Made by a program: the position numbers and the translations under genes. From positions 13,516,001 to 13,580,000 of the forward strand of contig OY987267.1 in the NCBI GenBank assembly GCA_963920665.1: a stretch of 64,000 nucleotides of DNA. The letters run 5' to 3'. The notes beneath the pieces are model-generated. The model made no database searches. It saw only the letters and a program-made list of their open reading frames with translations, and was not told the DNA's origin. How positions within the stretch are numbered: position 1 is the stretch's first letter; every line of letters begins with the position of its first letter. Source of the stretch: Straminergon stramineum (lineage: Eukaryota; Streptophyta; Bryopsida; Hypnales; Calliergonaceae). Below, piece after piece: positions 24,185-37,539 of the stretch.

Positions 24185-24796
24185 ATGGTCGAGGACTCAA
24201 AAGCTATGGCGACCTACGACCTACGACAAACGGCGTACGTGAAGCTGGTCCTGCACGCCTTGAAGCACCCCACCAGTGCCGTGAACGGCGTCTTGATCGG
24301 TCGCATCGACGGCACCACCGTTGAAGTCACCGACTGCGTCCCCCTGTTTCACGGCCAACTAGGTCTCCTCCCCATGCTGGAGCTCGCGCTCTCCCAAGTG
24401 GACGAGCATCTGGCCTTCACGAAGGACGAAACCATCGTAGGGTACTACCATGCCAATGAACACTTCGACAACCACGAGCTCAGCCCTCTCGGGAAGAAGA
24501 TCGGCGACCACATTGCGCGCCACTGTCCGCAAGCGGGAATTCTCGTGCTGGACAACCGACTGCTAGGAGCACTAGCCAAAGGAACGGGGAAGGCGACGCC
24601 CGTGGTGGGTTTGTATGTTCGCGACGGTTCGATTTGGAAGGGAGCTCCTGCGGGGGGGTTGCGGTTGCGGGACACGGCGGCGAATAATCTGCTGTGCGAT
24701 TATATCAAGGAGGAGCGGCAGCGGCGTGTGGTGGATTTTGATGAGCATTTGGACGACGTATCCAAGGACTGGTTGAATCCAACGCTCTTCAACTGA
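24185..24796 (+). CDS. EMC8/9: ER membrane protein complex subunit 8/9 homologue
   Basis: Intronless, 203 aa, the usual length for the family. EMC8/9 is a cytosol-facing subunit of the ER membrane complex that inserts tail-anchored and multi-pass proteins into the ER. It has an MPN-like (UPF0172) fold without metalloprotease activity. Recognisable family signatures include YVKLVLHALKHPTSAVNGVL near residue 18, DCVPLFHGQLGLLPMLELAL near residue 55, VGYYHANE near residue 86 and the C-terminal HLDDVSKDWLNPTLFN. The in-frame second ATG (24206) has a context closer to the plant consensus (GCTATGGCG) and may be the real start, removing seven residues. A longer open frame (23977-24324) begins upstream and overlaps the start in another frame. 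Identification is secure. Confidence 0.95.
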   Translation: MVEDSKAMATYDLRQTAYVKLVLHALKHPTSAVNGVLIGRIDGTTVEVTDCVPLFHGQLGLLPMLELALSQVDEHLAFTKDETIVGYYHANEHFDNHELSPLGKKIGDHIARHCPQAGILVLDNRLLGALAKGTGKATPVVGLYVRDGSIWKGAPAGGLRLRDTAANNLLCDYIKEERQRRVVDFDEHLDDVSKDWLNPTLFN

Positions 24797-24840
24797 GTGT
24801 CATTTTTTAAAATTTAATTGTTTTCAAATTTGCATTGACA

Positions 24841-25400
24841 GGGAGCTTTAGGGTTTCCCCGAATGTGCGGAGGTGGAGGTTGCAAGGGTTTGCGTATAGT
24901 CTAAACCCTAAAGTTTTGGGGTCTCTCAAAACGTCCGCCCCCATCTTTTACAAGAGATGGTTACATGATGGTAATAGCACTGACAATTAGATCTATTGTT
25001 TGTTTCATGTAGCGACGCCCTAGTTATGTAACAAAGTCCTGATTTTTCAATATAGAGCCCGTTGGGAGCATTTTTCTCATTCAGCAAAGTCTAGAGAGAT
25101 CGCCGCTCACTGTATTAATGTCCTTTAAAAAAAATTCATTTTTTTCTGAAGTTTTCTTATGGCATGATCTCTTACCTGCATTGGTGGAGCACTTTAGGGT
25201 ACAAATAAATATGGGAAGGTTTAGGTTTCAAGGGTTTGCCATGGTTCAAGCCCGAAAGTTTTAGGAGCCTCTATCTCTGCCTCTCTCTTTTTCAAGAGAT
25301 AGTTACATGATGGTGGTAGCAGTGACAATTAGTTTCCTGATTATGTAGCAGCTCCTTGGTTTTGTAACACAGTTCTGATATTTCAATATAGAGTCCTCTT
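24841..25400. repeat. Degenerate duplication downstream of EMC8/9
   Basis: About 220 bp at 24841-25062 recurs at 25186-25400. Landmarks appear in the same order in both: 'gagc(a)ctttagggt', 'caagggtttg', 'agttttgg/agg', 'caagagat(g/a)gttacatgatgg', 'gtgacaattag' or 'ctgacaattag', 'gtaaca', 'ctgat(a/t)tttcaatatagag'. This is an old segmental duplication of 3' sequence; no gene is included. Confidence 0.7.
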
Positions 25401-27343
25401 CTCCCTTGATGGCATCATAACACTCTTGAAAGGAAGCGGTAGCACCTGATCTATCTCCCAATTCAAAGGAAGGATTGGGGGTGCTCCGGTCTTGACACTT
25501 CTTTGACACAGATCCTCTTTAATTTTAAACGAAAGCGTTGTTACTCAATCAACTGTTTGTTGGTATGTGTAGTTACTGTCAACAACAGGGCAACTAGAAT
25601 GAAAAGGTGTGCGTGGTCATCCCTGCTCTAGATTGTTGTGATTCTTAAGCAATGTTGAGTACCCGTTTCTTTCCACAGATATCCAATGACACAGGCAGGG
25701 TTGGGTTATTGTTTGCATGAATTGGTAATGTGCTGCACTCTGTGATTTGTGATGTGGATTTCACACGTTATGTTTGATGTGCTGGTCGATATTACAGGGA
25801 ATGAAGATGCACGCCCTCGTTTGTATTGATTTGTAAGTCTGGTATTTGGAGAGATGACAGCAACTCCAATCACCAATCTTGTCTTCCTATAGATCAGTTT
25901 TTGCATGTATTTTCTAGGGCTGTATTGCGGTCTTGAACCTGCTGCAATCAACGTATGTACAGTGCAGTGGGGTCCAGTAAACTTACGAATTTCAGTCAGT
26001 TTTCACTAGAAAGTTCAGCAACTTCAGTAAATGAACCAATTTTGAAACTGCAAATTGTGTTGGAATTGCAATGAAGTGCACTTCATCTTCATAACAAGTG
26101 AAAATGAATAGTTTGAAATCATACAACAATTTGGATTTCTTTTATACACTATCTACCATTTTGTAGAGAACCTTTGGAAGATAATCAAAGATTTTTTACC
26201 TTGGGGTGAAGAAAAAGCAAGAAATCATATGAGCAATTCAAGTGGTATGGAATAAATTATCTCTTTGGTAATTGTGAAGGCTCATTTCTAATATGTGCCA
26301 TTAAATAGAAGTTATAATTTTCACAAGTGGTAGTAAACTAAATGATAGATAGTATATAGAAAACATCAAATTCTTTGTATAATTTTCAATTACATGTGTA
26401 ATTTTGATGATGAAGTATACTTTAATGTGATTGCAGCCCAACTTACAATTCGAAATTCCATTCATTTTTTTCTAACATGGGTACAAAATTTTGTTCATTT
26501 TTTAGTAGACATGGGACTCTTAAAGTTCTCCTAATCTCATCAAGATCTAAAAATTTGTAAAAATTTGTAAGTTTATTGGACCCCATTGTACAACAGGATG
26601 AGCATGGGACTGTTTTACTCTTTGTTGGCAATTCAAAAAGGATTCCAATGCCCATTTACGCTTATTTTTTGGACATCGTATGAATATTCTACGAGATTTC
26701 AAAGAGATTTCAAGGTACGTGTCTTATGGGAATGAATTTATGAGTATTTAAATGCCAATTACAGGTGTACCCAAAATAGATCACAGGTAAAAAAAGACAA
26801 GGCGTACATTTTAAAATCATACATTTCTTAAATCATCTCTCAAAATCTTTACAAAATACACTGGTTCAATAATTGCATACAAGCTGCACGGCTACACGGC
26901 TACACCCAACATGAATAAACCGAAAGACCCTCCTCAATTCACAACCTACAATTCCAACAATTGATCGCATCTGAAATCGTTACTGGTAGGAACTGTCAAG
27001 TTTTTCACCATGAAGATAACATCATGCGGACATACAAAAAAACGTACCCAAACACAACGATTCAGGATGGAGAGCTTCAAAAAATATTCTTTCCAAATCA
27101 CCAATTTAAATCAAGGTGATCTGCAAGAGAAAGTAGTAGTTTGCAAAAGAGAGGCACAAAAGGGCCACTGTTAGAAGCATTCTCAATGGACAAATTTATA
27201 CCAATGCTGAAAAGCCAAGCCGATATGCTACATAAGTTGCCCTTGATGCACCCATAAGCTCACACCTGTAGTCACACAATATATTCTAGTATCTTCCTAA
27301 TCACGATCCAGAAGTGAATTATGCACCCGTAACAATGTATGAA
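25401..27343. other. Intergenic DNA and probable 3' UTR of the RING gene
   Basis: No gene is supported. The last few hundred bases before 27344 (minus strand) are likely the 3' untranslated region of the RING-finger gene. No repeat ends are recognised. Confidence 0.45.
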
Positions 27344-30300
27344 TCAGACTCGTAGCCAAACCGAGGAAGACCGCGACAGCTTGACTGCCGAATCAGGGTT
27401 GTAAGCCTTTCTACAACCTGGGCAGCGCCCATCGTCAGAAGAGATTCTGTGGTAGCAGAACAGGCACAGTTGAAAGCCACAAGTGCAGGGCATATATGAC
27501 GAGTCAGTCATATCAAGCTCCTCCGTGCAAATAGGGCAGTATGACGGTGTTGCAGGTTGACTCCCCCACATGTTTCCGTGCATGTTGCCCCAACCTTGAT
27601 GGTTGTTATTGCTCGAGTGGTTCGGGTATGTATGCTGCTTGGTGAGCCTCGGCAATGTTGGAGGTCGAGATACATCATCAGGTCGCCAAGCCCTTCCTCC
27701 ATTTCCTCTCCGGCCTCCAAAACCAGAATTCTTGTACTTGTACTCAGGTTTCAACTGGCCACTCTGCATGTCAGGATGATGAGGATTGTAGTGATGAGCA
27801 CCATTCTGCTTCTTGTCATGTAATTCCTTCCCTTCACTATGCAGAGCACGATCAGAGCTAGGACACTTGTGTGACCCTTCTGATCGATGCGGAGAACTTT
27901 GTACATGCAACGCATCAAAAGCAGATTCCCAGTCATCTTCAGCATCGTGAGACTCGTCATTGTCTTCAGAACCACTTCCTGTGCTATAGCTGCTACTTGC
28001 GCACGAGCTGTTTGACCGCGACTTGCTCATATCACTACCGGAACGTCCATTATTAGTGGAGTCCTGCTTATGCTCACTTCCCCCATGCAGTTCCTCATCC
28101 CTGAAATACTTAGGTGCCCTTGAGGAACTATCCTGCCTCTTTGATGGAACCTCTCGTTTAGAGCTCTTGACTTCATTACTCATGCCACTTCCAGAGGACC
28201 GTGAATGTGAAGCAGGGGAACCTACAGGTATCCGCTCACACAAACCACTTGAACCTGAACCTTGACTGCGAGAGCTCCCTGACGGACCTGCCCTCTCTTG
28301 CGGCATGCACTCTCCATCCTCAGTCTTGTGGTGCTGCTCACAATTCTGATGCTGTTGCTCATGACTTTGTTCCTGCTGCTCCGCCTTCCCCTGTTTTCCT
28401 GTAATAAGACGGAGGAAACCTCAAGCCATGCTCCAAAAACTGCAAAGATCTAGGAGCAAATTGCTAGCAAGGAATATATAGAAACAAGAGAAAAGATGTG
28501 ATTTAGCTAGGCAGGACTCTACCCTAACCTCAGCGAAAACCTTGTCGCCTTGAGCATTTGACAGTGCTGTAATTTCTGTATAAGGTTGGACTCAACAAAG
28601 GTTAAAAGACAGCGTTCTCTCTATTGCATTCTAAACTAATAGAAACAAGGAGCACACTTAATTCAGAAAACAATCAGAGCTCACAGATCTATGCTGCTCT
28701 AGCCTGGGTCAATCCTCCAGATACTAATTATCAGGAACAGACACCATCCAAAGCGGATAGAATAGAATAAATTTGCATCAGATTAAACAGAAGCCAAATT
28801 AAAAAGAAAGAAAATCACGTCTCACGCAAAGAGTATGTCAAACTACAGGCCCTTGACAGAGAAAACAACGCACATGTAAATTGAGTATGATAAAAGGTGT
28901 TGAAAAGCTACATCCACCAGAAGCAAGACAAAGGACGTACTCTCAGATTGGACCCTTACAATCGCAACTAATTGGGATATCCGAAACAACATATAAAGAC
29001 AGAACTGTCTCTAACGATTCTTAATTTAGCCTTTCATTGGTCTACATGAAAGAAGCTCTACCTTGTGAACCTTGTGATAACCATTGTTCTCTACGGGCGT
29101 CCAGCTTATGCTGCTTCAGCTTGGCAGACCGGTTCACCTGAACACATAAACCATCTCAGTATTGTTTGGGCACTGAAAGCTTCTCATCACATAACACTGA
29201 GGCGGACAAAACCTCTAGCCACGTGTTTCCACCATTGTTCTTATCAATTCTGAAAAGGACGATGGGAGGTTCAGGGCAACAAAACTTCGACTCAGCTTTC
29301 ACTTTTATGTCCAATAAAACTCGCAATTTTCCTTCATTTAGTTGGTCTATGACATTTCTCGGCAAGTAAACCGGTGTTTGATAAACGACCCCAGGATGCG
29401 AGGGGCTACCAACAGAAATACTATTTTGCAAAAATCAAGACAGCAATCTGCAAAATGCTCCTTCCAGACTAGGGTGCAAGGAACTCGATCGTAATTTAAG
29501 AGCAAAAACGAATCACCGGAAGTATATAAAATGGACAAAGCACAGAACACGAAGCAAGCCAAGAGGATAGTCGTCTGCAGCAACTTTTCAAATTTATATA
29601 GCTACGATTTCAGGAGAGCCGAAAACTGGAGGGGAAAACGAAAACAAGAAGAGCGAGAAATCCTAAAGAGACACTGGCACTAACAGTGTACTTCATAACC
29701 TCACTAAGCTTTGAAAATCCTCTTGAAAATCATTAATACCTAAAAGAACGCATTAATGAAGACTTGAGAAATCACATAGAGGTCTGAAAAAGTTCTACTA
29801 TTGACAGACACAGACGAGTGCGGGATGTACAATGACCAGATAGAACTCTAGATCTCTCCACAAGAAACTCAGAGATAGAGTCTCACGGATCTGCAACAGA
29901 TACACTACCACACCGTACAGGATATTCAATGTACAGGAGCAATAAATCCGTCCTAATAAATTATGTTTTAAGGCTCTGTTCCAAACGACGGAGAAAAAGC
30001 TTCATGACCCAAAGAAGCCTCCCTTTACGCACACCAGATACTAACAGGTACATGTAGATACAACACCCTATCTCCAGGTCGCTATGCATGTGCAGGTCTC
30101 CAGGGGATTCACGAAATCCGCAACTGACCAATGCAGACACCAATCCATCATTCAAGGCCGAAATTACATCAACGACACATACGGATGCAAGATATGGATA
30201 AACTCACTATGCAAACCTAGACCCTAACCCTTGCCGACACTCCTCGAGATGCTATCATCTCCCGCGACATGAGAATTGAAGAATTTCGGGACCAAAAATC

Positions 30301-30853
30301 AACGGACGCTCCATGATTTGCCACCTCACGAGCAATAAATTAAAAAAATCAGTCTACATATCTATGAATTATCGATCTACAGACACCGACCTGTCACAAC
30401 CTTTCACTTCCGCTCCGCAAACTACAAGAGCCCCACCATACCGTTTCCACAAACAAACCAATCACATCGATGATTCCGCTTCCAAAGTCGCAAAAGTCTT
30501 TCCCCCAAATCGATCCCATAATAAATTCATCACACATGCAAGTCCAACGGATCAAGCCCACTCGAGCAACAACCACCTACCCTCTTCCGACGACTTGCAT
30601 CTTTCGCGCTCATAAAATCCGCCCTGCACTGCCGGTTGTTGTTGTGCTCCCCGCAGTTGCCGTTGCTGTGCAAGCGCACAGAGACGTCCTGGTGCTGCTC
30701 CCCGGACGACTGGCACTGAAACGACAAAACTGAGGCGCTGCTGTTGTTGCTCGGCCTGGCTCCAGCAGCAGCAGCACCACCACCACCACCCCTGCGGCGC
30801 TGATGCTGCTCGGCGTGCCCGTTCACGATTGAAAGCGTATTGGAAGCTGCCAT
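27344..30853 (-). CDS. CNOT4-like RING-finger protein (probable E3 ubiquitin ligase)
   Basis: Three exons on the minus strand (30853-30581, 29137-29062, 28398-27344), 467 aa. The joins keep phase, giving KR|VNRSAKLKQHKLDARREQW and SQ|GKQGKAEQQ. The N-terminal third is low complexity (Gly, Ala, Gln, Asn). The middle is Ser-rich with acidic patches. The C-terminal RING at about residues 400-445 has eight cysteines, CPIC-x13-CTC-x4-C-x2-C-x10-CPGC. This is the C4C4 arrangement of the CCR4-NOT subunit 4 family rather than the usual C3HC4. Members bind E2 enzymes and ubiquitinate targets. Plant homologues of this form lack the RRM of true CNOT4, and none is visible here either. Substrate and pathway are unknown. 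ATG 30853 fits better than the upstream in-frame ATG 30877. Confidence 0.88.
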
Positions 30854-31154
30854 GTTAAAACCACATTCCACCACCATACCCTAACCGCTTTCTCGTGCTC
30901 TTTATCTCTCCGCAAAAAACAACGACCTCCTCTTCTCTCGTCTCCGCACCGCGCCACAACAAACAACTACAATCAACCCTCTCTCCCTCCAAACGCCACC
31001 AAAATCTCACCAAAATCTCTTGTTCCGCACTCAAATCTTCGCCACCTCTACACCAAATCCGGCGCCATAAAAACAGACAACAACGAAATGCTGCGCTCTA
31101 CGTGTCTGCAATACTCACCAGCATATCAGCGATGGAGAAACTAGCGAGGCTTCA

Positions 31155-31530
31155 ATGGCTTTCGAGGAAACCCTGAGGTCCGGGCCCTCAGACAGACGCC
31201 ACTATTCCAGCCTCGAGCCATCTCGGACGCCGAACCTGGAACCGGACCTAACCCCGAAGGTGAGGCTCGATTTCGGACGAGCCTTGGTCTTGTGGCGAAC
31301 CCGGACCAAAGGGAGGTTCGATCTCCACGTGCCTCTTGGCCAGCCAATCGGGTGGAATCCGAACCACAGAGGATCGGCCCACCCCAGCCGTGGACGGTAC
31401 CCGGGCTGTCTCGTCCACAGCCGCGTTCTACCCCCGTTGGTCGCTTTTGGCCGGGGTTGCCGCTTCGGGGCTCTCGGTCCTACCACCGAGCCTACTCAGC
31501 CTTTCCCTCCACAGTTGAAGTTACCAGTTA
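31155..31530. other. GC-rich island upstream of the RING gene
   Basis: About 375 bp of markedly GC- and CpG-rich DNA in an otherwise AT-rich region. Frames on both strands stay open for 80-170 codons, but this follows from the lack of A/T-rich stop codons. The translations are rich in Arg and Pro and match no family I know. It lies 300-680 bp upstream of the RING gene start. It could be a promoter CpG island or part of a GC-rich repeat. Confidence 0.4.
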
Positions 31531-31667
31531 ACTGGAGTGGATTTCTTCTTTTTACCTCTTGCTATTCTTACCACGGAAAATTTTTAGCTTTTTGGAAAAA
31601 CAGTTGGCGTCGGTCTTCTGAAAAAGTAACCATACCTACTCTTATGACTTTGTTGTACTCCCTATAA

Positions 31668-34600
31668 ATTCTCTCATAAAATGTACACCTTGTGAACATG
31701 AAAATCTAAGTTTTCTTTTCAATACACATATAATTTTAATTGTGAAAATTTATAGTAAGTTTATGAGAACCTTTTCAATGGAAACACCCAAAATAGTCCT
31801 TGAACTTATGCACAATAGACTTTCCTTGAAGTGTCTCTCAAAAGTGTCATTAAATCATCCCTTACACTTAACCACAATTAGTTGACTACAAATTTTTTTA
31901 AATTTTTTTAGATCTAGCTATATGACGGTTGTAGTAGCCCAAGGAACTTTCACTTTGAAAATTTGTAGAAATTATAGGTCATATCCAAAAATCCTCATTT
32001 TTTTTAAATTCATTATTTTCCATTGCTAATACTACAAAAATACTTGTTCCTAGAAAATAGTGCCTAAAACTATATTGAATTTGTTATTTTGACGGTTTTA
32101 GGTGTTTCCACCTTAGTTTGAATTCCAAAAGTAGATACTCAATGTTTTTGAAATATTCTTTCAAACTTCAATACTTATAATTCTAAGACAATTCAAAAAT
32201 TGGAACAATGATGAACAAGACTATTGTTTCCTAGGAGGACAACAAATGAAAGTTTGGACAAGTGCCTACAATAGCAATTTTTGATATGAAGTATTGAAAG
32301 TTTTCTTTAAGATAGGAGAATATATTAAATTTATTGAAGTATAATTTTTATTCCAATGGCCACCTTGAAGAAAAAATTATGCCATTTAAAGTAAAAATAA
32401 CCGTGGCACATGTGATGGAAAAAAAAATTTCACAAAAATTCAAAATATATTTTGAAACTAGTTTCTCACAAATTATACTTTTGTCAACAAGAAAAACAAT
32501 TATTGGCATTCCATTTGTACTATTAATGAGCAAGTTATGATGGGTCTTGTTAGTTGACAATCAAAGTATCTTTTTAAACAAATAACATATTTTAATACAA
32601 TTTTGCCAATTTCTTACTAAAAATGGCGAAGAGGATTCAATTTGCTTGCTAGAGCAATCTCAATTTTGGGACCAATGTATTTCAATTAGCTCTTAGAGTT
32701 ATTAATAAAATAGTTTTTTTCTCCATTTTGTGCCTACTTCTACTTAACAAATTTGAAAAATGAAAATCAAGTCTTTTTTTCTTTAGATACTCAACTCTCC
32801 ATTTAACTCTTTGAAACTTTATAGTCCAAAATTTCAAAATATTGGAATTCAAAGGTGTATGAGAATTCCACAATATATTATAAGGTTTTCAATTATAGTA
32901 TTTCTTGAAAGTGAGGCTTTGAAAGTTAAGGGAATTCAAAGCCTTCTAATGTATTGAAAGAAAAGAAGAAACAAAAAAGTCTTTTATTCATTTCAAATGC
33001 TAATATCTTGCAATTTATATATATTCAAAGTTGACAAAATTTCTCCAATACATCCTCTAATGCCAATTTAGTGCAAGATCCTATAATTGAATATGCAAAA
33101 AATTAATTAAGTTTTGCTCTTTGCAATAAAGATGGCAATTTTGGAGTAGTTTTTGATAAAATGTAGTTTTGGAAATCTAAAGGTCAATGCTTATTTGTAC
33201 ATTGATAGTTGTGCTTATTGTAATACATGTTCAAAGTTTTAGAGTGGTTTTTGGTAAGATATAGTTTCGGAACTCTAAGGGTTAATGCTTATTTGGACAT
33301 TGATAGGTGTGGTTGTTGTATTGCATGATCACATTGAATTACCAATATATTGTAGCTTAGGCAATTTCACTTTCAAGAAAACAAAAATCCTATTTTTGGC
33401 GATTTCATTTATTTCAAATGGTTTTAAAAGCTATTGGATTTCAATACATCAATGAAGATTTTTAAATTTTTTATTAATTGTGGATAAAAGTTATATATGA
33501 AATTGTCTTTGTATTCACCTTTTCATTTAGTATTTCTTTATATGTAAAATTTATACTATCAAAAGAGTCTAATATAGATGTTTTCCATACACAAATCCAT
33601 TTACAAAATATCTTTGTATTGTAACTAGGTTTTGTTGATTTGAAATTTGAAATATGTATATCTTTGAGAAAAAAAATTAAAATTTTTGTTGATTTATTAT
33701 TATTTATCATGGAGTATTATTATCAATCAATTTTTTTGAATTTCTTTAATAATTTAAAAGTATATAAAATACACTTCCCTTCTAAAGTTAAACATTGTGA
33801 TTTTTAAATGGATATAATTTTCTAAAAACTCATTTACTTCACACTAAAAGCATTAGATGAGATTTGGGGAAGTCAAAGGGTTGTTTCAAGCGTGTTCCCC
33901 ACACTATTCCCGCAATAGTGAAGGCATGTCTAATAGTAGTCAGTCACCATAAATACATTTTTTTTTAATTTTGTCCTCGAAATTGGAAAAGAAGTCGGAA
34001 AAAAAATTCTCCCTAAAAAATAAAAATCTTACATGGTCGCTTCCCGACCACATCAACACGTTGCGGTGGCGTAGTTCACCGAGTTCCCCACTGCCAGGAA
34101 CTCACAGTCTTCTAATGGGACTAGATCTCTTCTAATGACATCATTACTTCATTATTTCCCCCCCCCTAAAAGGTTAGATAATTATTAAAACTTTGTTCGA
34201 CTTATACATGAAATAACTAATTTTTATTTTTTAATATTATTATATCCAAAGTGAATTTAGTGACAATTCAAATTGAAACTTAAGAATTTCTTTGAATACT
34301 AGTCAAAAGACCAATAAATTTTTAAGTCTTTTTTAATAAGAACATCTTAAAATAGTCTATTTAAATATTCAACTTTAAAAATGTGAATATGAAGTCTTAA
34401 GTGTAATTTATTTTCAACTAAATTGTTTAGGCATAAAGGTCTATTTCAAACATTTTGTCCAATTCAATAGCTTGAAATGGTCTCATTATAATAATGCAAT
34501 CAACTTGGAGTGGCCATTCTTGAATTTTTTTTGTTTTGGGCCATAATGGGATTAATAGAGGCTAGATCCAAAGTGTTAAGTGATGGTAATTAATCCCTTC

Positions 34601-37530
34601 AAACCAAAAGGTTCAAAGTCTAGGAATGGATGTTTTAGAATTTTTGGTAGGTTCATATGATGTCAAATTTTATTTTGATGTTTTGTAATTTTTTGTTAGA
34701 TAAGGGGATGTACTAGATTTAGGAGAATATAATTTTTATCTTATTTCTTGCTTGGGAGAATAAATTATGAAAGATACTCCCCAAAAAATAAAATTTGTTA
34801 TATAAATTATTCATGTCATTTTTTAGAGATTTGATTCATTCCATTTGGACAAGTGACGTGAAAGTTATGAAGAGTCTTGTTGTATAGGCAACGAGGACAT
34901 TTTTCTAAAAAAATAATGTATAGGATTTGTTTTTGAATTCCATCAATTTCACAATTTTTCAAAACAAAAAAGCCTTTGGGGTGTAGATTACTTGCTATAA
35001 AAATCTCTCCTCAGTATGAAAAATATGAAAAAAATATTTGAATGTTTTTACTTAGATTCTCAACTCAATTTCCCACCATATAAGGTAGCCAACCCATTTA
35101 CAACCACTTAAGCAATTATGCATATTTGGAGCAGAGTTTTTTTTAATGCAAATTTTTTGGCAAGTGCAAAAATAGAGTTTAGAAGGATTGCATATTTTTT
35201 CAGAATTTTATCACACAAAATGTAATTACTATGAATTTTTGTAATTGAAGATTCTCTTTGACCTATAATGGTGGTTTAGAGCTTTCTATTTGTGACCATA
35301 TACTAATTGCAAAATCGACCAAGGGTTGGTTTTAAAATTGAGAGCCTTGCAACCAATCATAATGCGACACAACTACTCCAAGAATTGCACCACAACTTCA
35401 TGGAAAGAAAGCATCCTACATATTGGAAATGGGGGGGGGGGGAAGTTGATCAAAAATAGGTGGCTACTTTAGATTCAAACTTTAAAACCTCGTAGTACAA
35501 AAATATTTAAGTTAAGAGGATTCAAACTCTAAAAACATAATAAAGCAAAGTGGACAAAAGATGGTTTCAAATCTTCACTTTGAACACTAATATCTTACAA
35601 TCTACATTGTCAAAGTGTATGAAATTTTTCTAAACATTCTTATACAAGCCTTAGGTAAGAGTTTATGGTTGAATTGCCAAAAAAATAGTTTTTTTCTCCT
35701 CATAGTTCTTTGTACTAGATATGGCAGTTTTGAAGGGGGGGGGGGGATTGTGTGTGTGAAACATAGTTATTAACCTTTTAACTTTTAGGGATTAAGGATT
35801 GGACATTCAAATTTTGGACAAGGAATGAACGCAAACTGGTCTCAAACTCTCAATTGCACAAATTTATGGTCTCTCTACCCATATAAATGTTTGTAGATTC
35901 CCATATTCATTCGCTTACAATTGTACAGTATAAAATTTTTAGATCCTTTCATTACAAATATACTATAGTTCAAGTGCTGCGTGTATATTCAACCCATCAA
36001 AAATGACTTCAATAAATAGAAAAATAAAAATCATAAAAAACCATCATAATTAGAACTTAAAAATTTTGAGCCTAAAAAGAATAAAAAAACTTGTGAAAGT
36101 TATATGTATTCTATCTGTAATGTACTTTAGTATAAATTTGAAAATTTAGATTTGAAATTTTATTGAAATTTTTTGGTACCAGTGATACTAGAATACTAGA
36201 TTTAACCAATCATAAGGATATGACCATTGGTTCATATATTATAACTCTTGTGTAAAAATTATTTGTAAGTTATTTTTCTTAGTTGCATTTTATAATATAT
36301 CTATACAATTTTGCAAATTTGGAGTACTCTTGGTTCATGAAGGGGTTAAACAAGTAAATTATTGTTCATAATGTAAACCTCTACCTTTTGGGATGTTGAA
36401 CTCTATAGAAAGAAAAAAAATGATTATTTCAATATAATAAATAGTAGTAGTGTTTTAGTATAATGTTATTATCATTTTAGGTGAATATTATGTACGTTAT
36501 AGATGTACTTTGTGTCGAATTTGGGGAGCCTCTATTTTCTCTTTGAGACTCTTTCGGCAACTTAACTCTAATGTTTTTAATTTGTGAGAAAGAATTTAAA
36601 TTATTCGTAAGGAATTGGACAAAGGGTTCAGCTTTGCATTTTGTGGGCACATAATATCTATAATTTTCATAGTTTGTCTTGGCACATTCATTTGAATTTA
36701 TGTTTGAAAACTTGTGTAAGAGAACCTTATGCAAAAATCTCTTGGTAAGGTACATTCATTTGAATTTATCACCATATGCTTTCTTTATTGTCATGGGATT
36801 TCTTTTTTCATGCAAAATGTTGAAAGAATATACAACCACATTGATTTTAGAAAGGAAATATCAAATGAATTGAAATGTAGGATAATGTTGAGTGGATAAT
36901 GTTTAAGGTTTTAAGAGACCTAAATAGAGGCTTGGATCAACAAGAGATCATCATGTGCATATTAATTTGGTAAATTCAAAAATTGGCTTTCTTAATTTGA
37001 CAAAGCAACAAGAGGACAATTAACAAATTAAAGTGCATTTATATTTGGTGCATTCATTTTTTATATAAATGTAGATCAAAGCCACCCATGAGTATCTCTA
37101 TGTAGACAAAGACACCATTCAATTATCAATTCTTGCCATGGATATATGAAGCAAGGGCAAAATTTGTATAAAGAAATGTTGAAGCCAAAGAGGCTTGATT
37201 GGTTGGTTTAGGTGCTTATAGAAGACCTTGCATGACATTAGTGGTTCATAAACTTTTTAAAACGAAGTGGTCACATAAAAATCTAGCATAAAATGTTCTA
37301 CAAGTTGGACTCATCTAGTCATCTACAACATGATTTTCAAAAGTCAGTCAATTTTAGTAGGTAGTGTCTTCTTTCCACCACCAAGTCAAAGCCAATTGTT
37401 GTTTTTGATAGAAACCATGGTCTAGATGTGAATTATCATGTCTATCATCCAAATACATAATCACAATTGCTAACATGCGAGCCTAGGATCTTGAGCCCAT
37501 GAGCTTAGAAGCCTAGGCTCCTATGTTATT
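31668..37530. other. Gene-free AT-rich intergenic DNA
   Basis: About 5.9 kb with no supportable gene. Two runs of 12 G occur at 35431-35442 and 35735-35746. Many short A/T runs and open frames below 95 codons are present. Confidence 0.5.
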
Positions 37531-37539
37531 AGTACTTTT

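Noticed and set aside
27557..28404. Several 60-90-codon plus-strand frames over the RING gene
   Set aside because: All are antisense shadows of its Ser-rich coding exon.
31310..31325. GGAGGTTCGATCTCC, resembling a tRNA T-arm
   Set aside because: Only a 4-bp stem and no D-arm, anticodon arm or acceptor stem at the right spacing.
31155..31667. 170-codon plus-strand frame
   Set aside because: Open frames on both strands result from GC-rich composition; no domain, no splice partners.
35774..36345. TTAA-CCTTTT ... AGGGG-TTAA pair
   Set aside because: TTAA and C/G-rich ends are present but the termini pair too poorly to exceed chance in AT-rich DNA.
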